This document shows, one piece after another, positions 1 to 6,902 of a DNA stretch of 24,915 bases. Every line of letters begins with the position of its first letter. Positions within the stretch are counted from its first letter, which is position 1. Source of the stretch: Modestobacter sp. GTDB taxonomy: Bacteria > Actinomycetota > Actinomycetes > Mycobacteriales > Geodermatophilaceae. The notes below the pieces were generated by a model. That model had not been told where the DNA came from. It saw nothing but the letters and a program-made list of their open reading frames with translations, and did not search any database. The DNA lies in contig JAOPVN010000233.1 of the NCBI GenBank assembly GCA_025966175.1, positions 1 to 24,915 of the forward strand, in the 5' to 3' direction. The position numbers were made by a program, and so were the translations under genes.

Positions 1-1
1 G

Positions 2-290
2 TCCACCAGCACCCGGGCGGTACACGAGATCCGCCCGCTGCTCGCGCAGCGCGGGTTCGCCAACCCCGGCCACCCAGGCCTGCGGATGCACGGGCTGGCC
101 GACGTGTTCGCCTCCGCCGCCGAAGGAGTGCACCTACCCCTCGACGGTACCGAGATGCAGGTCCGGCGTCCGCGGGCCAACAAGCCCGGCCGGCGGGCGT
201 CCGTCTCGGGCAAGAGGAGCAGAACACCATCAAGCCCACCGCGATCAGCGACGGCGCCGGTCGGTTGCTGTGGCTGGGCGCGTTCTCCGA
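2..290 (+). pseudogene. IS5-type transposase remnant, frameshifted and truncated
   Basis: The frame starting at base 2 reads through residues typical of the middle of IS5-group DDE transposases of actinobacteria: TRAVHEIRPLLAQRGF, LADVFA, LDGTEMQVRRPR, then VSGK. At about 213-220 the homology leaves this frame and continues one frame over as EEQNTIKPTAISDG, so there is a frameshift inside the conserved 'SGKKKQNTIK' segment. Similarity fades near 290, before the rest of the catalytic domain. The gene also runs off the left edge of the window, so how much of its 5' part survives is unknown. It cannot make an active transposase from this copy. The family assignment is from remembered motifs. Confidence 0.7.
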
Positions 291-484
291 CCGCTGTGCC
301 GCTCGCTCAAGATCACCCGGCGCACACCGCCAGGCGAACACACGCACCCTCGATCCCGCACCAACTCGCGCCGCTACAGGTGCCACAGCGGCTGGAGCTG
401 CAAAAGGAAGAGCAAGCCACCAGAGGCCCCCCGGAGCAGTTGCGTCCTCCGGTGAGCGCGGCCGGCCGCGGCGGGCGGTGGCGG
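291..484. other. Spacer with no recognised gene
   Basis: No frame here shows a recognisable family or a convincing start with a ribosome binding site. It probably holds decayed DNA downstream of the broken IS5-type transposase and downstream of the convergent minus-strand gene. No clear terminator hairpin was seen. Confidence 0.5.
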
Positions 485-1216
485 TCAATCTCCGGCGGAC
501 GCCTGCTCTGGTGTCGTCATCGCAGCCATGATGGTCCGGCTCGCGGCAAGATCCAGGAGACCGAGCACATCGCTACGACTGCGGTCGCGTTGGTCGTTCC
601 ATCGCGTCAGGTCGTGTATCCGCGCGGCGCGGACTGCGGGCGCGGCCACCCGACCAGCCACACCAGGGCCACCCAGTCCGCGCGACTCCTGCAATGCATC
701 CCAGATCACGTCGACCACTGGGCCAACACCGTCGACCTCAGCCCTCGCATCACCGGGGTGACGCTGCCGTACGGCGTGCACGACCGCTCCCACCAGGCAC
801 GCCCCCACGAGGTCGTCGCGGTCGAGGTGGGAGAGGGAGGCCGAGGCCCTGGCTGCAGCGGGTGCTCCGACGGGCTCCGACCGCGGTCGCACCGCAAACC
901 ATGCGTCCCGCACCCAGCCGCGCTCGATGACGCTCCGGGCGGCGGCGAGCACCTCGAGCACCTCATCGAGCTGTCGAAGTCGGAAGGCCACGACGTCGTA
1001 CGGCTGGGTCTTGCCCCGCATCCAGCGGGCGACCCGCTGCCACGGCGTGCGGTGGGACACCCTCGTGCAGCGCGACAGCCTCCCCTGTTGTACCCGCTCA
1101 CCGTCGTTCCCGGATCGGGAGTCATCGAGGATGCGGTGCTGCGGAGGCGGGGGAGTGCTTGCGGTGGACTCGGGACTCGCCGGGATCGGACTCCTCAGTG
1201 GCGACTCGTCGGCCAT
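485..1216 (-). CDS. DUF6197-like protein of unknown function
   Basis: This 243-residue minus-strand frame carries features I associate with DUF6197, a small actinobacterial family of unknown function. They are an early helix with LDEVLEVLAAARSVIERGW, a middle stretch ACLVGAVVHAVR, then VVDVIWDALQE, and a C-terminal LTRWNDQRDRSRSDVLGLLDLA, which matches the family's 'WND.PGRT..EV..LL..A' ending. I chose the ATG at 1216 because CGGAAG lies just upstream. The open frame extends to 1294, and an internal ATG at 1021 would start directly before the conserved part. Residues 1-65 are low-complexity (SPESTASTPPPP) and probably disordered. It sits between two broken transposases, so it may be a passenger gene. 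No function can be stated. Confidence 0.6.
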   Translation of the reverse strand: MADESPLRSPIPASPESTASTPPPPQHRILDDSRSGNDGERVQQGRLSRCTRVSHRTPWQRVARWMRGKTQPYDVVAFRLRQLDEVLEVLAAARSVIERGWVRDAWFAVRPRSEPVGAPAAARASASLSHLDRDDLVGACLVGAVVHAVRQRHPGDARAEVDGVGPVVDVIWDALQESRGLGGPGVAGRVAAPAVRAARIHDLTRWNDQRDRSRSDVLGLLDLAASRTIMAAMTTPEQASAGD

Positions 1217-1302
1217 GGCCGTCTTCCGTTCACCTCGCCGGTCTAGTGGACTGAGAATGCCACCTGACCCGCCGCCAACGGAACCCGGCACCATCCGACT
1301 CG

Positions 1303-1953
1303 GTCACCTCCGCCGAGGACGGCGCCGGCTGGCTGGCCTTCTTCCGGGACCTGACCGCCCGCGGCCTCGCTGGAGTCGCCCTGGTCACCTCCGATGCGCA
1401 TCGCGGGCTGGTCGACGCGATCGGGGCACCCCTGCCGGGTGCTGCCTGGCAGCGCTGCCGCATCCACTACGCCGCCAATCTGATCGTCGCCTGCCCCAAG
1501 GCGTCCTGGCCGTGGGTGCGGGCGCTGCTGCACTCGGTCTACGACCAGCCCGACGCCGCCTCGGTGCACGCCCAGTTCGACCGGGTGCTGGATGCCCTGG
1601 CCGACAAGCTCCCCAAGGTCGCCGAGCACCTCGAGGGCGCCCGCGCCGATGTGCTGGCCTTCACCGCGTTCCCCCAAGAGGTCTGGCGGCAGATCTGGAG
1701 CAACAACCCCAGCGAGCGGCTCAACCGCGAGATCCGCCGCCGCACCGACGTGGTGGGCATCTTCCCCAACCGGGACGCCCTCATCCGTCTGGTCGGGGCG
1801 GTGCTGGCCGAACAGCACGACGAGTGGACCGAAGGCCGCCGATACCTCGGCCTCGACGTCCTGGCCCGCTGCCGCATCCGGCCGGTCACCGACACCGACG
1901 GCACCAGCGAGGAGGTGACCGTACCGGCGACCATTCCGGCGCTCAGCGCCTGA
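1303..1953 (+). pseudogene. IS256-type (mutator) transposase, C-terminal remnant
   Basis: This frame begins without a start codon at about SAEDGAGWLAFFRDL and continues through hallmark mutator-transposase motifs. These are GVALVTSDAHRGL (second catalytic Asp region), WQRCRIHYAANL (the C-x2-H motif), and IWSNNPSERLNREIRRRTDVVGIFPN (the terminal catalytic Glu). It ends at a TGA at 1951-1953. A full IS256-type transposase has about 400 residues; only the last 217 or so are here. The N-terminal half, with the first catalytic Asp, is missing. The sequence at 2038-2061 resembles the 'CACCA..TC..GGACATC' style of terminal inverted repeat in this family and could mark the old right end, but the left end is absent. 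It is inactive as it stands, though the C-terminal frame has no stops, so the truncation may be recent. Confidence 0.85.
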
Positions 1954-2724
1954 CCAGACATGACGATCACGCCAGCGGGCTTGACCGCGCGTCAGCGGTG
2001 ACGAACACCGATGGACGGTGGCGCACGCATCGCCACCTCCACCAGCACGAACGGGACATCCACGAACGGCAGCGAACGGGATGCCGCTACGTGGCCTCAG
2101 GCGTGGCAGGTAATCCGGCACGTACGTCTCCATCGCCTCGAAGCTCTCGGGGAACGGCTTCAGCGTGGTGAGCGGCTCGAGTCGTCGCGGCACGTTGCGA
2201 GATTCCAGCGGAGTCCCGACTTCGGTGGTGAAGACCAGGTCACGTTCGACCGTGTCGTCGGGTCTGCGGTCGGTAGAGCCGGGTCATCTTCACAGCAATG
2301 CCCTACTCGGGGCAGGGGTCGGCCCGGCCGCGGTAGCAGATGACCGTCGAGATGGTCATTGCACGGACGGCGACCGGAGAGTGGTGGTGCTGCTCTCAGG
2401 CCGAAGGGCGGGTCGGCCTGGTCGCTCCGCTGGACCTGCCGCGGTGCCCCCTCCACGTGATCAGCGCCGACCCGCTCCGCCCTCCTCGGGCGTGATGCCG
2501 AGGCGGCGGCGCCCGAGGACGCGCTTCAACGTGTGACCAACCAAGCCGAGCGCGACCTGCTGCGCCGGCGGCCATCCCGCTCCGGTGCGGTGGCCCGGAA
2601 CCGCTCCAGCGCGGTCGCGCCGTATGTGGACGCATCCCTGCCACGATCGTGCGGGCCCCGATGCCGGCCGAGGGTCGGTGGGGATGGCGCTGGCCGAGGT
2701 TCGAGACCGAGCCCGCGTGGGGCT
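1954..2724. other. Degenerate region without an intact gene
   Basis: Several open frames cross this stretch on both strands, but none shows a family motif over its length or a good start site. It contains a possible IS256 right end (2038-2061) and a scrap resembling a tyrosine recombinase (about 2170-2250, minus). The rest reads as decayed mobile DNA. Confidence 0.55.
2170..2250 (-). pseudogene. Possible tyrosine recombinase (integrase) scrap
   Basis: On the minus strand a short frame reads ERDLVFTTEVGTPLESRNV followed by RRLE. This matches the 'DLVFTT..GTP..PRN..R.F' segment that precedes the catalytic His/Arg box of many actinobacterial phage-type integrases. Nothing before or after it continues as a recombinase: no R..H..R box and no terminal Tyr are visible. 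At most it is a fragment of about 25 residues. The match is short and could be chance. Confidence 0.3.
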
Positions 2725-2753
2725 TGACGACTGTGACCTACGTCCCTAGCCTC
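2725..2753 (+). promoter_or_regulatory. Predicted promoter of the SDR/AKR/SDR block
   Basis: TTGACG at 2725-2730 and TAGCCT at 2748-2753 are separated by 17 bases. This fits the housekeeping sigma pattern of actinobacteria (TTGACN, TANNNT). Transcription would start near 2760, about 125 bases before the ATG at 2886. The 15-bp palindrome at 2775 lies just downstream of the expected start. Confidence 0.55.
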
Positions 2754-2774
2754 CTTCCTGTCAGTGAGATGCTA

Positions 2775-2789
2775 TTTCATCAAGCGAAA
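2775..2789 (+). promoter_or_regulatory. Putative IclR-type operator, site A
   Basis: TTTCATCAAGCGAAA is an imperfect 6-3-6 palindrome placed just after the predicted transcription start. It shares the pattern TTYCRT-NMA-GCKRAA with the sites at 5861 and 11913. It is flanked by GAGAT (2766-2770) and ATCTC (2792-2796), a second dyad offset by one base. Occlusion of the promoter by an IclR-family protein is the simplest reading; it is inferred. Confidence 0.4.
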
Positions 2790-2885
2790 CGATCTCACCG
2801 TCACTTGGTCCTAACCGCTACCGGGCGGGCACCACGGCTCCCGTTTGGGAGGGGCTCGTCGAACCAGATCAAAGGAGATGTCTCC

Positions 2886-3716
2886 ATGGGACGTGTCGAG
2901 GGCAAGGTCGCATTCATCACCGGGGCAGCTCGGGGGCAGGGGCGGTCTCACGCGGTGCGCCTGGCGCAGGAGGGTGCGGACATCATCGCCGTCGACTTCT
3001 GCACCCAGATCGACACCGCCCCGTACGACCTGGCCACCCCCGAGGACCTGGCGCAGACGGTCAAGGAGATCGAGGCGCTCGATCGCCGGGTGGTCGCGGT
3101 CCAGGCCGACGTGCGCAACTTCGGCGCGTTGAAGGCGGCGCTGGACCAGGGCGTCGCCGAGCTCGGCAAGGTGGACATCGTCGTCGCAAACGCTGGGATC
3201 CTCAGCCTCGGTCGGGCGCACGAGCTCACCGAGGAGGAGTGGCAGGACATGCTGGACGTCAATCTCACCGGCGTCTGGCACACCGTCAAGGCCGCCATCC
3301 CGCACATGCTCGAGGAGGACAACGGCGGATCGATCATCTTGACCAGCTCTACCGCGGGGACCAAGGGGCTCGGCAACGCCGTGCACTACGTCGCCGCCAA
3401 GCACGGCGTCGTCGGCATCTCGAAGACGCTCGCCGTCGAGCTGGGCCCGAACAACATCCGGGTGAACACGGTGCACCCCACTCAGGTGAACACGCCGCTG
3501 ATCATGCACAAGCCGCTGTGGAAGGCCTTCCGGCCGGACCTCGAGGACCCGACGGTGGAGGACTTCATCCCGCCGTCGATCGGGATCAACCTCATCCCGG
3601 TGCCGTGGATCGAGTCGATCGACGTGAGCAACGCGGTGCTGTTCCTGGCGTCCGACGAGGCGCGGTACGTCACCGGTACCGAGCTGCGCATCGACGCCGG
3701 CGCCCTCACCAAGTAG
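2886..3716 (+). CDS. Mycofactocin-coupled SDR family oxidoreductase
   Basis: A 276-residue short-chain dehydrogenase/reductase that should oxidise an alcohol or reduce a ketone with NAD. Visible features are the dinucleotide motif TGAARGQG (12-19), NAG (102-104), Asn126, Ser154/155, Tyr168 and Lys172 (Y-x3-K). The TGAARGQGRSHAVRLA..GADIIAVD start, and the extra segment after the NAD-binding Asp (IDTAPYDLATPEDLAQTV, about 42-59), are the hallmark of the mycofactocin-coupled SDRs (carveol-dehydrogenase-like). In this family the NAD is thought to stay bound and to be re-oxidised through mycofactocin. The start is ATG 2886 after AAAGGAG; the frame is open further upstream but lacks homology there. 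No mycofactocin biosynthesis genes are in the window. It is first in the block with an aldo/keto reductase and a second SDR, although a hairpin separates it from them. The substrate is unknown; a sugar or sugar alcohol is inferred from context. Confidence 0.88.
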   Translation: MGRVEGKVAFITGAARGQGRSHAVRLAQEGADIIAVDFCTQIDTAPYDLATPEDLAQTVKEIEALDRRVVAVQADVRNFGALKAALDQGVAELGKVDIVVANAGILSLGRAHELTEEEWQDMLDVNLTGVWHTVKAAIPHMLEEDNGGSIILTSSTAGTKGLGNAVHYVAAKHGVVGISKTLAVELGPNNIRVNTVHPTQVNTPLIMHKPLWKAFRPDLEDPTVEDFIPPSIGINLIPVPWIESIDVSNAVLFLASDEARYVTGTELRIDAGALTK

Positions 3717-3754
3717 TCCGCCCACAGCAGTTCGCCCAGAGCGGACCGAGGCCA

Positions 3755-3795
3755 GGGATGGGTCGCGATCGACCACGCGTCTCGCGACCCATCCC
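3755..3795 (+). terminator. Hairpin between SDR and AKR genes
   Basis: A perfect 13-bp stem (3755-3767 pairs with 3783-3795, GGGATGGGTCGCG) encloses a 15-base loop. No T-run follows. It may end part of the transcription after the SDR gene or stabilise the processed message; the aldo/keto reductase has no obvious promoter of its own. Confidence 0.5.
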
Positions 3796-3846
3796 GCAGC
3801 ACGGCCGACTGACCACGCAGTTCCCCCGACTTCCAAGGAGACAGCA

Positions 3847-4818
3847 ATGCAGTCGCGTCCGCTCGGTCGGACTGGTCTGGAGCTGACGGTGCTCGGCATG
3901 GGCACCTGGGCGATGGGGGCCGGCAAGCGCCGCACCTCCAACCTCGGTCCGGCGGACGACGAGGAGTCGGTCGCCACCATCCACCGCGCTCTCGACCTGG
4001 GCATCAACTGGATCGACACGGCCGCGTACTACGGATTCGGGCACGCCGAGCGCATCGTCGCCCGAGCGCTGCGCGGCATGCGGGAGCGTCCGCTCGTCGT
4101 CACCAAGTGCGGGCTCGTGCCCAGCGAGGTGAGCGACTTCGAGAATCGCATCACCGCCGCCTCGATCCGCGAGGAGGCGGAGGCCAGCCTGTCCCGACTG
4201 GAGACCGACGTCCTCGACCTGCTGATGATCCACTGGCCCATCCCGGACGAGGGCGTCGAGGAGGGCTGGAGCACGCTGGCCGACCTCAAGACGGAGGGCA
4301 AGGTCCGGCTCATCGGGGTCTCGAACTTCGCCGCCCTGCAGATGGCGCGGTGCGAGCTGATCGCACCGATCGACGCCATCCAACCCGAGTACTCGCTCGT
4401 CGAGCGGACCGCGGAGACGGAGGTGTTCCCCTATGCCGAGGCGATGGGCATCGGGGTCGTCACCTACTCGCCACTCAAGCACGGCCTGCTGAGCGGGCGG
4501 ATGACCCGCGAACGCGTCGACGCGCTCACGCCGGCCGACTGGCGGCACGGGCACGTGGAGTACACCGAGCCGCAGCTTTCGGAGAACCTCCGCGTGGTCG
4601 ACGCGCTCCGCGTGGTCGCCGATCGGCACGGCCGGACCGTCTCGGAGGTCGCCATCGCCTGGGTGCTCCGTCGTCCGTGCGTGACCAGCGCCATCCTGGG
4701 CCCCCGGCGACCGGCTCAGTTCGACGATCTGGTGGGCGCCGCGGACCCGCAGCTGCTCGACGACGACCTGGCGGCCGTCGAAGCCGATCTCGGCGCAGCC
4801 TCGGGCCTTCCCCGATGA
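3847..4818 (+). CDS. Aldo/keto reductase
   Basis: A 323-residue cytosolic NAD(P)-dependent oxidoreductase of the TIM-barrel aldo/keto reductase superfamily, of normal family length. The N-terminus QSRPLGRTGLELTVLGMGTW is typical. The catalytic tetrad is complete: Asp57 and Tyr62 in DTAAYYG, Lys87 in VTKCG, and His129 in MIHWP. The cofactor region is recognisable as GVSNFAALQM and, near the C-terminus, ILGPRRPAQFDDLVGA. The start has AAGGAG seven bases upstream. Its stop overlaps the next ATG (ATGA), so translation is coupled to the following SDR. In sugar pathways such enzymes oxidise aldoses or reduce keto-sugars, and some act as aldose 1-dehydrogenases giving lactones. That makes it one candidate for the first oxidation step here, but the substrate cannot be read from the sequence. 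Confidence 0.88.
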   Translation: MQSRPLGRTGLELTVLGMGTWAMGAGKRRTSNLGPADDEESVATIHRALDLGINWIDTAAYYGFGHAERIVARALRGMRERPLVVTKCGLVPSEVSDFENRITAASIREEAEASLSRLETDVLDLLMIHWPIPDEGVEEGWSTLADLKTEGKVRLIGVSNFAALQMARCELIAPIDAIQPEYSLVERTAETEVFPYAEAMGIGVVTYSPLKHGLLSGRMTRERVDALTPADWRHGHVEYTEPQLSENLRVVDALRVVADRHGRTVSEVAIAWVLRRPCVTSAILGPRRPAQFDDLVGAADPQLLDDDLAAVEADLGAASGLPR

Positions 4819-5654
4819 AGGCCTGGTTCATCACCGGGGCGTCCCGCGGGCTGGGCCGTGCCTTCGCCGAGGCGGCTCTCGACCGCGGCGACCTCGTCGC
4901 GGGGGTGGCACGCGACCTGGAGCCGTTGAAGGACCTCGTGGACCGCTACGACGCGGCGTTCCTGCCGGTACAGCTCGACGTGACCGCACGGGCCGACGTG
5001 CTGCGCGCCGTCGACCGCGTGCACGACGTCTTCGGGCACCTCGACGTCGTCGTCAACAACGCCGGCCACGGAGTCCTCGGCGCGATCGAGGAGGCGGGTG
5101 AGGCGGAGACGCGCGCGCTCCTCGAGACGAACCTGCTGGGCCCGATGTGGGTGGTGCAAGCCGCTCTGCCGTATCTGCGGGCTCAGGGCAGCGGGCACAT
5201 CGTCCAGGTCTCGAGCATCGCCGGCGTCGCCGCCTTCCCCATGGTCGGCCTCTACTGCATGAGCAAGTGGGCCCTCGAGGCCATGAGCGAGAGCCTCGCC
5301 GAGGAGGTCCGGCCGTTCGGCATCGACGTGACGCTGCTCGAACCCGGAGCCATGCGGACGGACTGGGCGCATGCGTCGATGCACCGCGTCGCGACGACCC
5401 TCGACGCGTACGCGGACGCCTGGGATGCGCGACTGGAGGCGATGTCGACGGAGTTCGACCGGCAGCAGCCAGGCGACCCAGCTCGCGCCGCGGCCCTGCT
5501 CCTGGAGATCGTCGACGACCCCAGCCCACCCCGGCGGGTGCTCATGGGCTCGGGAGCGTTCGACCTGGCCGTCCAGCGTTACCAGGCGACGCTGGCCGAG
5601 TGGGCGACCAGGGAAGACTCCTCCCGGGCGGTCGACTTCCCGCCGACTGCCTGA
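4815..5654 (+). CDS. SDR family NAD(P)-dependent oxidoreductase
   Basis: A 279-residue classical-type short-chain dehydrogenase with TGASRGLG (7-14), NNAG (81-84), SSIAG with Ser133/134, Tyr147 and Lys151 (YCMSK). The C-terminal extension after the catalytic core, including TLLEPGAMRTDWAHAS and PRRVLMGSGAFD, resembles the 'SDR family oxidoreductase' group often misannotated as short-chain alcohol dehydrogenases or retinol-dehydrogenase-like proteins. The ATG overlaps the stop of the aldo/keto reductase by four bases, so the two proteins are probably made together. A strong terminator follows at 5706. An NADP preference is suggested by ASRGLG and the Arg33 that follows the second beta strand; this is inference. 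The substrate is unknown. Confidence 0.85.
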   Translation: MKAWFITGASRGLGRAFAEAALDRGDLVAGVARDLEPLKDLVDRYDAAFLPVQLDVTARADVLRAVDRVHDVFGHLDVVVNNAGHGVLGAIEEAGEAETRALLETNLLGPMWVVQAALPYLRAQGSGHIVQVSSIAGVAAFPMVGLYCMSKWALEAMSESLAEEVRPFGIDVTLLEPGAMRTDWAHASMHRVATTLDAYADAWDARLEAMSTEFDRQQPGDPARAAALLLEIVDDPSPPRRVLMGSGAFDLAVQRYQATLAEWATREDSSRAVDFPPTA

Positions 5655-5705
5655 CTGTCACGACTCGGGAGCGGCCTCACCGTTCCTGCACATTCGGGTC
5701 TCGAT

Positions 5706-5732
5706 GCCCGGGGGCGGCTGCCGCCCCCGGGC
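5706..5732 (+). terminator. Rho-independent-like terminator after the first catabolic block
   Basis: GCCCGGGGGCGGC (5706-5718) is perfectly complementary to 5720-5732, giving a very stable GC hairpin 50 bases after the SDR stop. No T-tract follows, as is common in actinobacteria. Confidence 0.7.
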
Positions 5733-5811
5733 TAGTCGTGTTCCGCATTCGTGCTGGTCACGGCTCCGTCTGCGCCGGCGAAACTTCCTTGAGACATCTC
5801 GGTCCGATGGC

Positions 5812-5841
5812 TTGACGTGACCCGGAGCACTCTGCCAGCAT
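5812..5841 (+). promoter_or_regulatory. Predicted promoter of the decarboxylase-like gene
   Basis: TTGACG (5812-5817) and CAGCAT (5836-5841, matching the A and final T of TANNNT) are 18 bases apart. The start would fall near 5848, leaving a leader of about 140 bases. The putative operator at 5861 lies 49 bases after the -35 start, nearly the same geometry as at 2725/2775 (50 bases). Confidence 0.45.
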
Positions 5842-5860
5842 TCAACTCACCGACACGGCG

Positions 5861-5875
5861 TTCCGTCCAGCTGAA
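5861..5875 (+). promoter_or_regulatory. Putative IclR-type operator, site B
   Basis: TTCCGTCCAGCTGAA matches the site at 11913 at 12 of 15 positions and has the same 6-3-6 layout as site A (2775). It lies just downstream of the predicted promoter, where a bound repressor would block transcription of the decarboxylase-like gene. No binding data; pattern recognition only. Confidence 0.4.
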
Positions 5876-5990
5876 CGAGGGAAGGACGGACCCTCCGGGG
5901 ACGGTCCCTTTCGTCGCCGATCGGAACGGCTTTGAGCCGAGGCAAGTCATCCCCAGCGGCACCTGCCGCGGACGTAACTGAGGAGAAGAC

Positions 5991-6809
5991 ATGGTGCAGA
6001 AGCAGGCCGAGGTTTGCCGCAACTTCGAGCTCGACTGGCTCGCCTGTGCGCAGGGCGAGGAGGAGATGGGGCAGATCGACGCCGATTACATCGTCTTTCG
6101 CGCCAAGGGCGACATCGAGCAGCTCCGCAAGCTCGTCCCCGCCCCCCTGGAGGCCACCGACGAGGTGATCATCTACATGGGGTGGTTCAAGGAGACCCAG
6201 AAGGAGGGGAAGACCACCTGGGCGTGGCCGTTCCACGAGTGGGGCGTCGGCGTCGTGTCCCAGCTCCCGGGCCGCCCGGAGACCAAGGGCAACTTCCTCG
6301 TGCAGCTCTACGTCGACGACGACCTGGTGCTGGTCCACGGCCGCGAGGTCTGGGGCTACCCGAAGAAGATCGGCGAGATGGAGATCACGCCGAAGACCAC
6401 CGAGGGCGACTCCGACAGCTACGAGTACACGGTGTCGCGTCGCGGCACCAAGCTGATCTCCGCCAAGGCCGAGAACCTCCAGCCGGTCGACAGCTCGGAG
6501 TTCCCCTTCTTCGGCCGGACGCACGCCATCTGCTTCCGGCAGGTGCCGTCCCCGGACCGCGCCGCGATCGACAAGCAGCAGCTGGTGTTCGTCCAGCTCG
6601 ACTTCGACTCCAGCGACGTCAAGAAGGGCACCGGCGAGATCAGCATCACCGACGGGCCGTTCGACCAGCTGCCGATCGGCCCGCTGACCAACATCGAGGC
6701 CTTCTTCGGCCGGTCGGCCTTCAACCACCGGGGCATCAACAACCTGGTGGTGGACGCCGAGGAGCTCGCCCGTCCGCTCGACCTGAGCAAGGCCGGCAAG
6801 ACCTCCTGA
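5991..6809 (+). CDS. Acetoacetate decarboxylase family protein
   Basis: A 272-residue protein with the acetoacetate-decarboxylase fold signature. The key segment is HGREVWGYPKKIGEM (117-130). Its tandem Lys125-Lys126 corresponds to the Schiff-base lysine and pKa-lowering lysine (115/116) of clostridial decarboxylase, so Schiff-base chemistry is likely kept. IIYMGWFKE (60-68), FLVQLYVDDDLVLV (102-115) and AFNHRGI near the end also fit the family. The start ATG follows GAGGAG. Known relatives decarboxylate beta-keto acids, but some distant ones catalyse aldol-type or dehydration reactions instead, so the exact reaction is open. It has its own promoter and putative operator and is followed by a terminator-like hairpin and an SDR. 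In this sugar-acid cluster it could decarboxylate a 3-keto acid made by one of the SDRs; that is a hypothesis. Confidence 0.85.
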   Translation: MVQKQAEVCRNFELDWLACAQGEEEMGQIDADYIVFRAKGDIEQLRKLVPAPLEATDEVIIYMGWFKETQKEGKTTWAWPFHEWGVGVVSQLPGRPETKGNFLVQLYVDDDLVLVHGREVWGYPKKIGEMEITPKTTEGDSDSYEYTVSRRGTKLISAKAENLQPVDSSEFPFFGRTHAICFRQVPSPDRAAIDKQQLVFVQLDFDSSDVKKGTGEISITDGPFDQLPIGPLTNIEAFFGRSAFNHRGINNLVVDAEELARPLDLSKAGKTS

Positions 6810-6817
6810 TCGTCAGT

Positions 6818-6859
6818 GCTCGCCGGCAGGGGCTGTGTCCAGCGCCCCTGCCGGCGAGC
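6818..6859 (+). terminator. Strong hairpin after the decarboxylase-like gene
   Basis: A perfect 16-bp stem (6818-6833 with 6844-6859; GCTCGCCGGCAGGGGC) with a 10-base loop begins nine bases after the decarboxylase stop. It may terminate, or set a lower level of expression for the SDR that starts 43 bases later. Confidence 0.65.
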
Positions 6860-6902
6860 CACCCCTCCGGTCAACACCACCGTGGAAGGCAGTGCTGAGG
6901 AA

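Noticed and set aside
706..1125. Second minus-strand frame inside the DUF6197-like gene
   Set aside because: It is a frame shadow: Ser/Arg/Pro-rich with no motif, while the other frame carries the family pattern.
2396..2727. Open frames on both strands in the gap before the first SDR promoter
   Set aside because: Arg/Pro/Ser-rich products without homology or start signals; treated as decayed DNA.
2811..4019. Long minus-strand open frame (402 codons) opposite the SDR and AKR genes
   Set aside because: It is the antisense shadow of high-GC coding DNA; it shows no family motif and the plus strand holds two clear genes.
5904..5925. TTTCG...CGGAA dyad downstream of site B
   Set aside because: The spacing between half-sites is wrong (8 bases) compared with the 15-bp sites; likely chance in GC-rich DNA.
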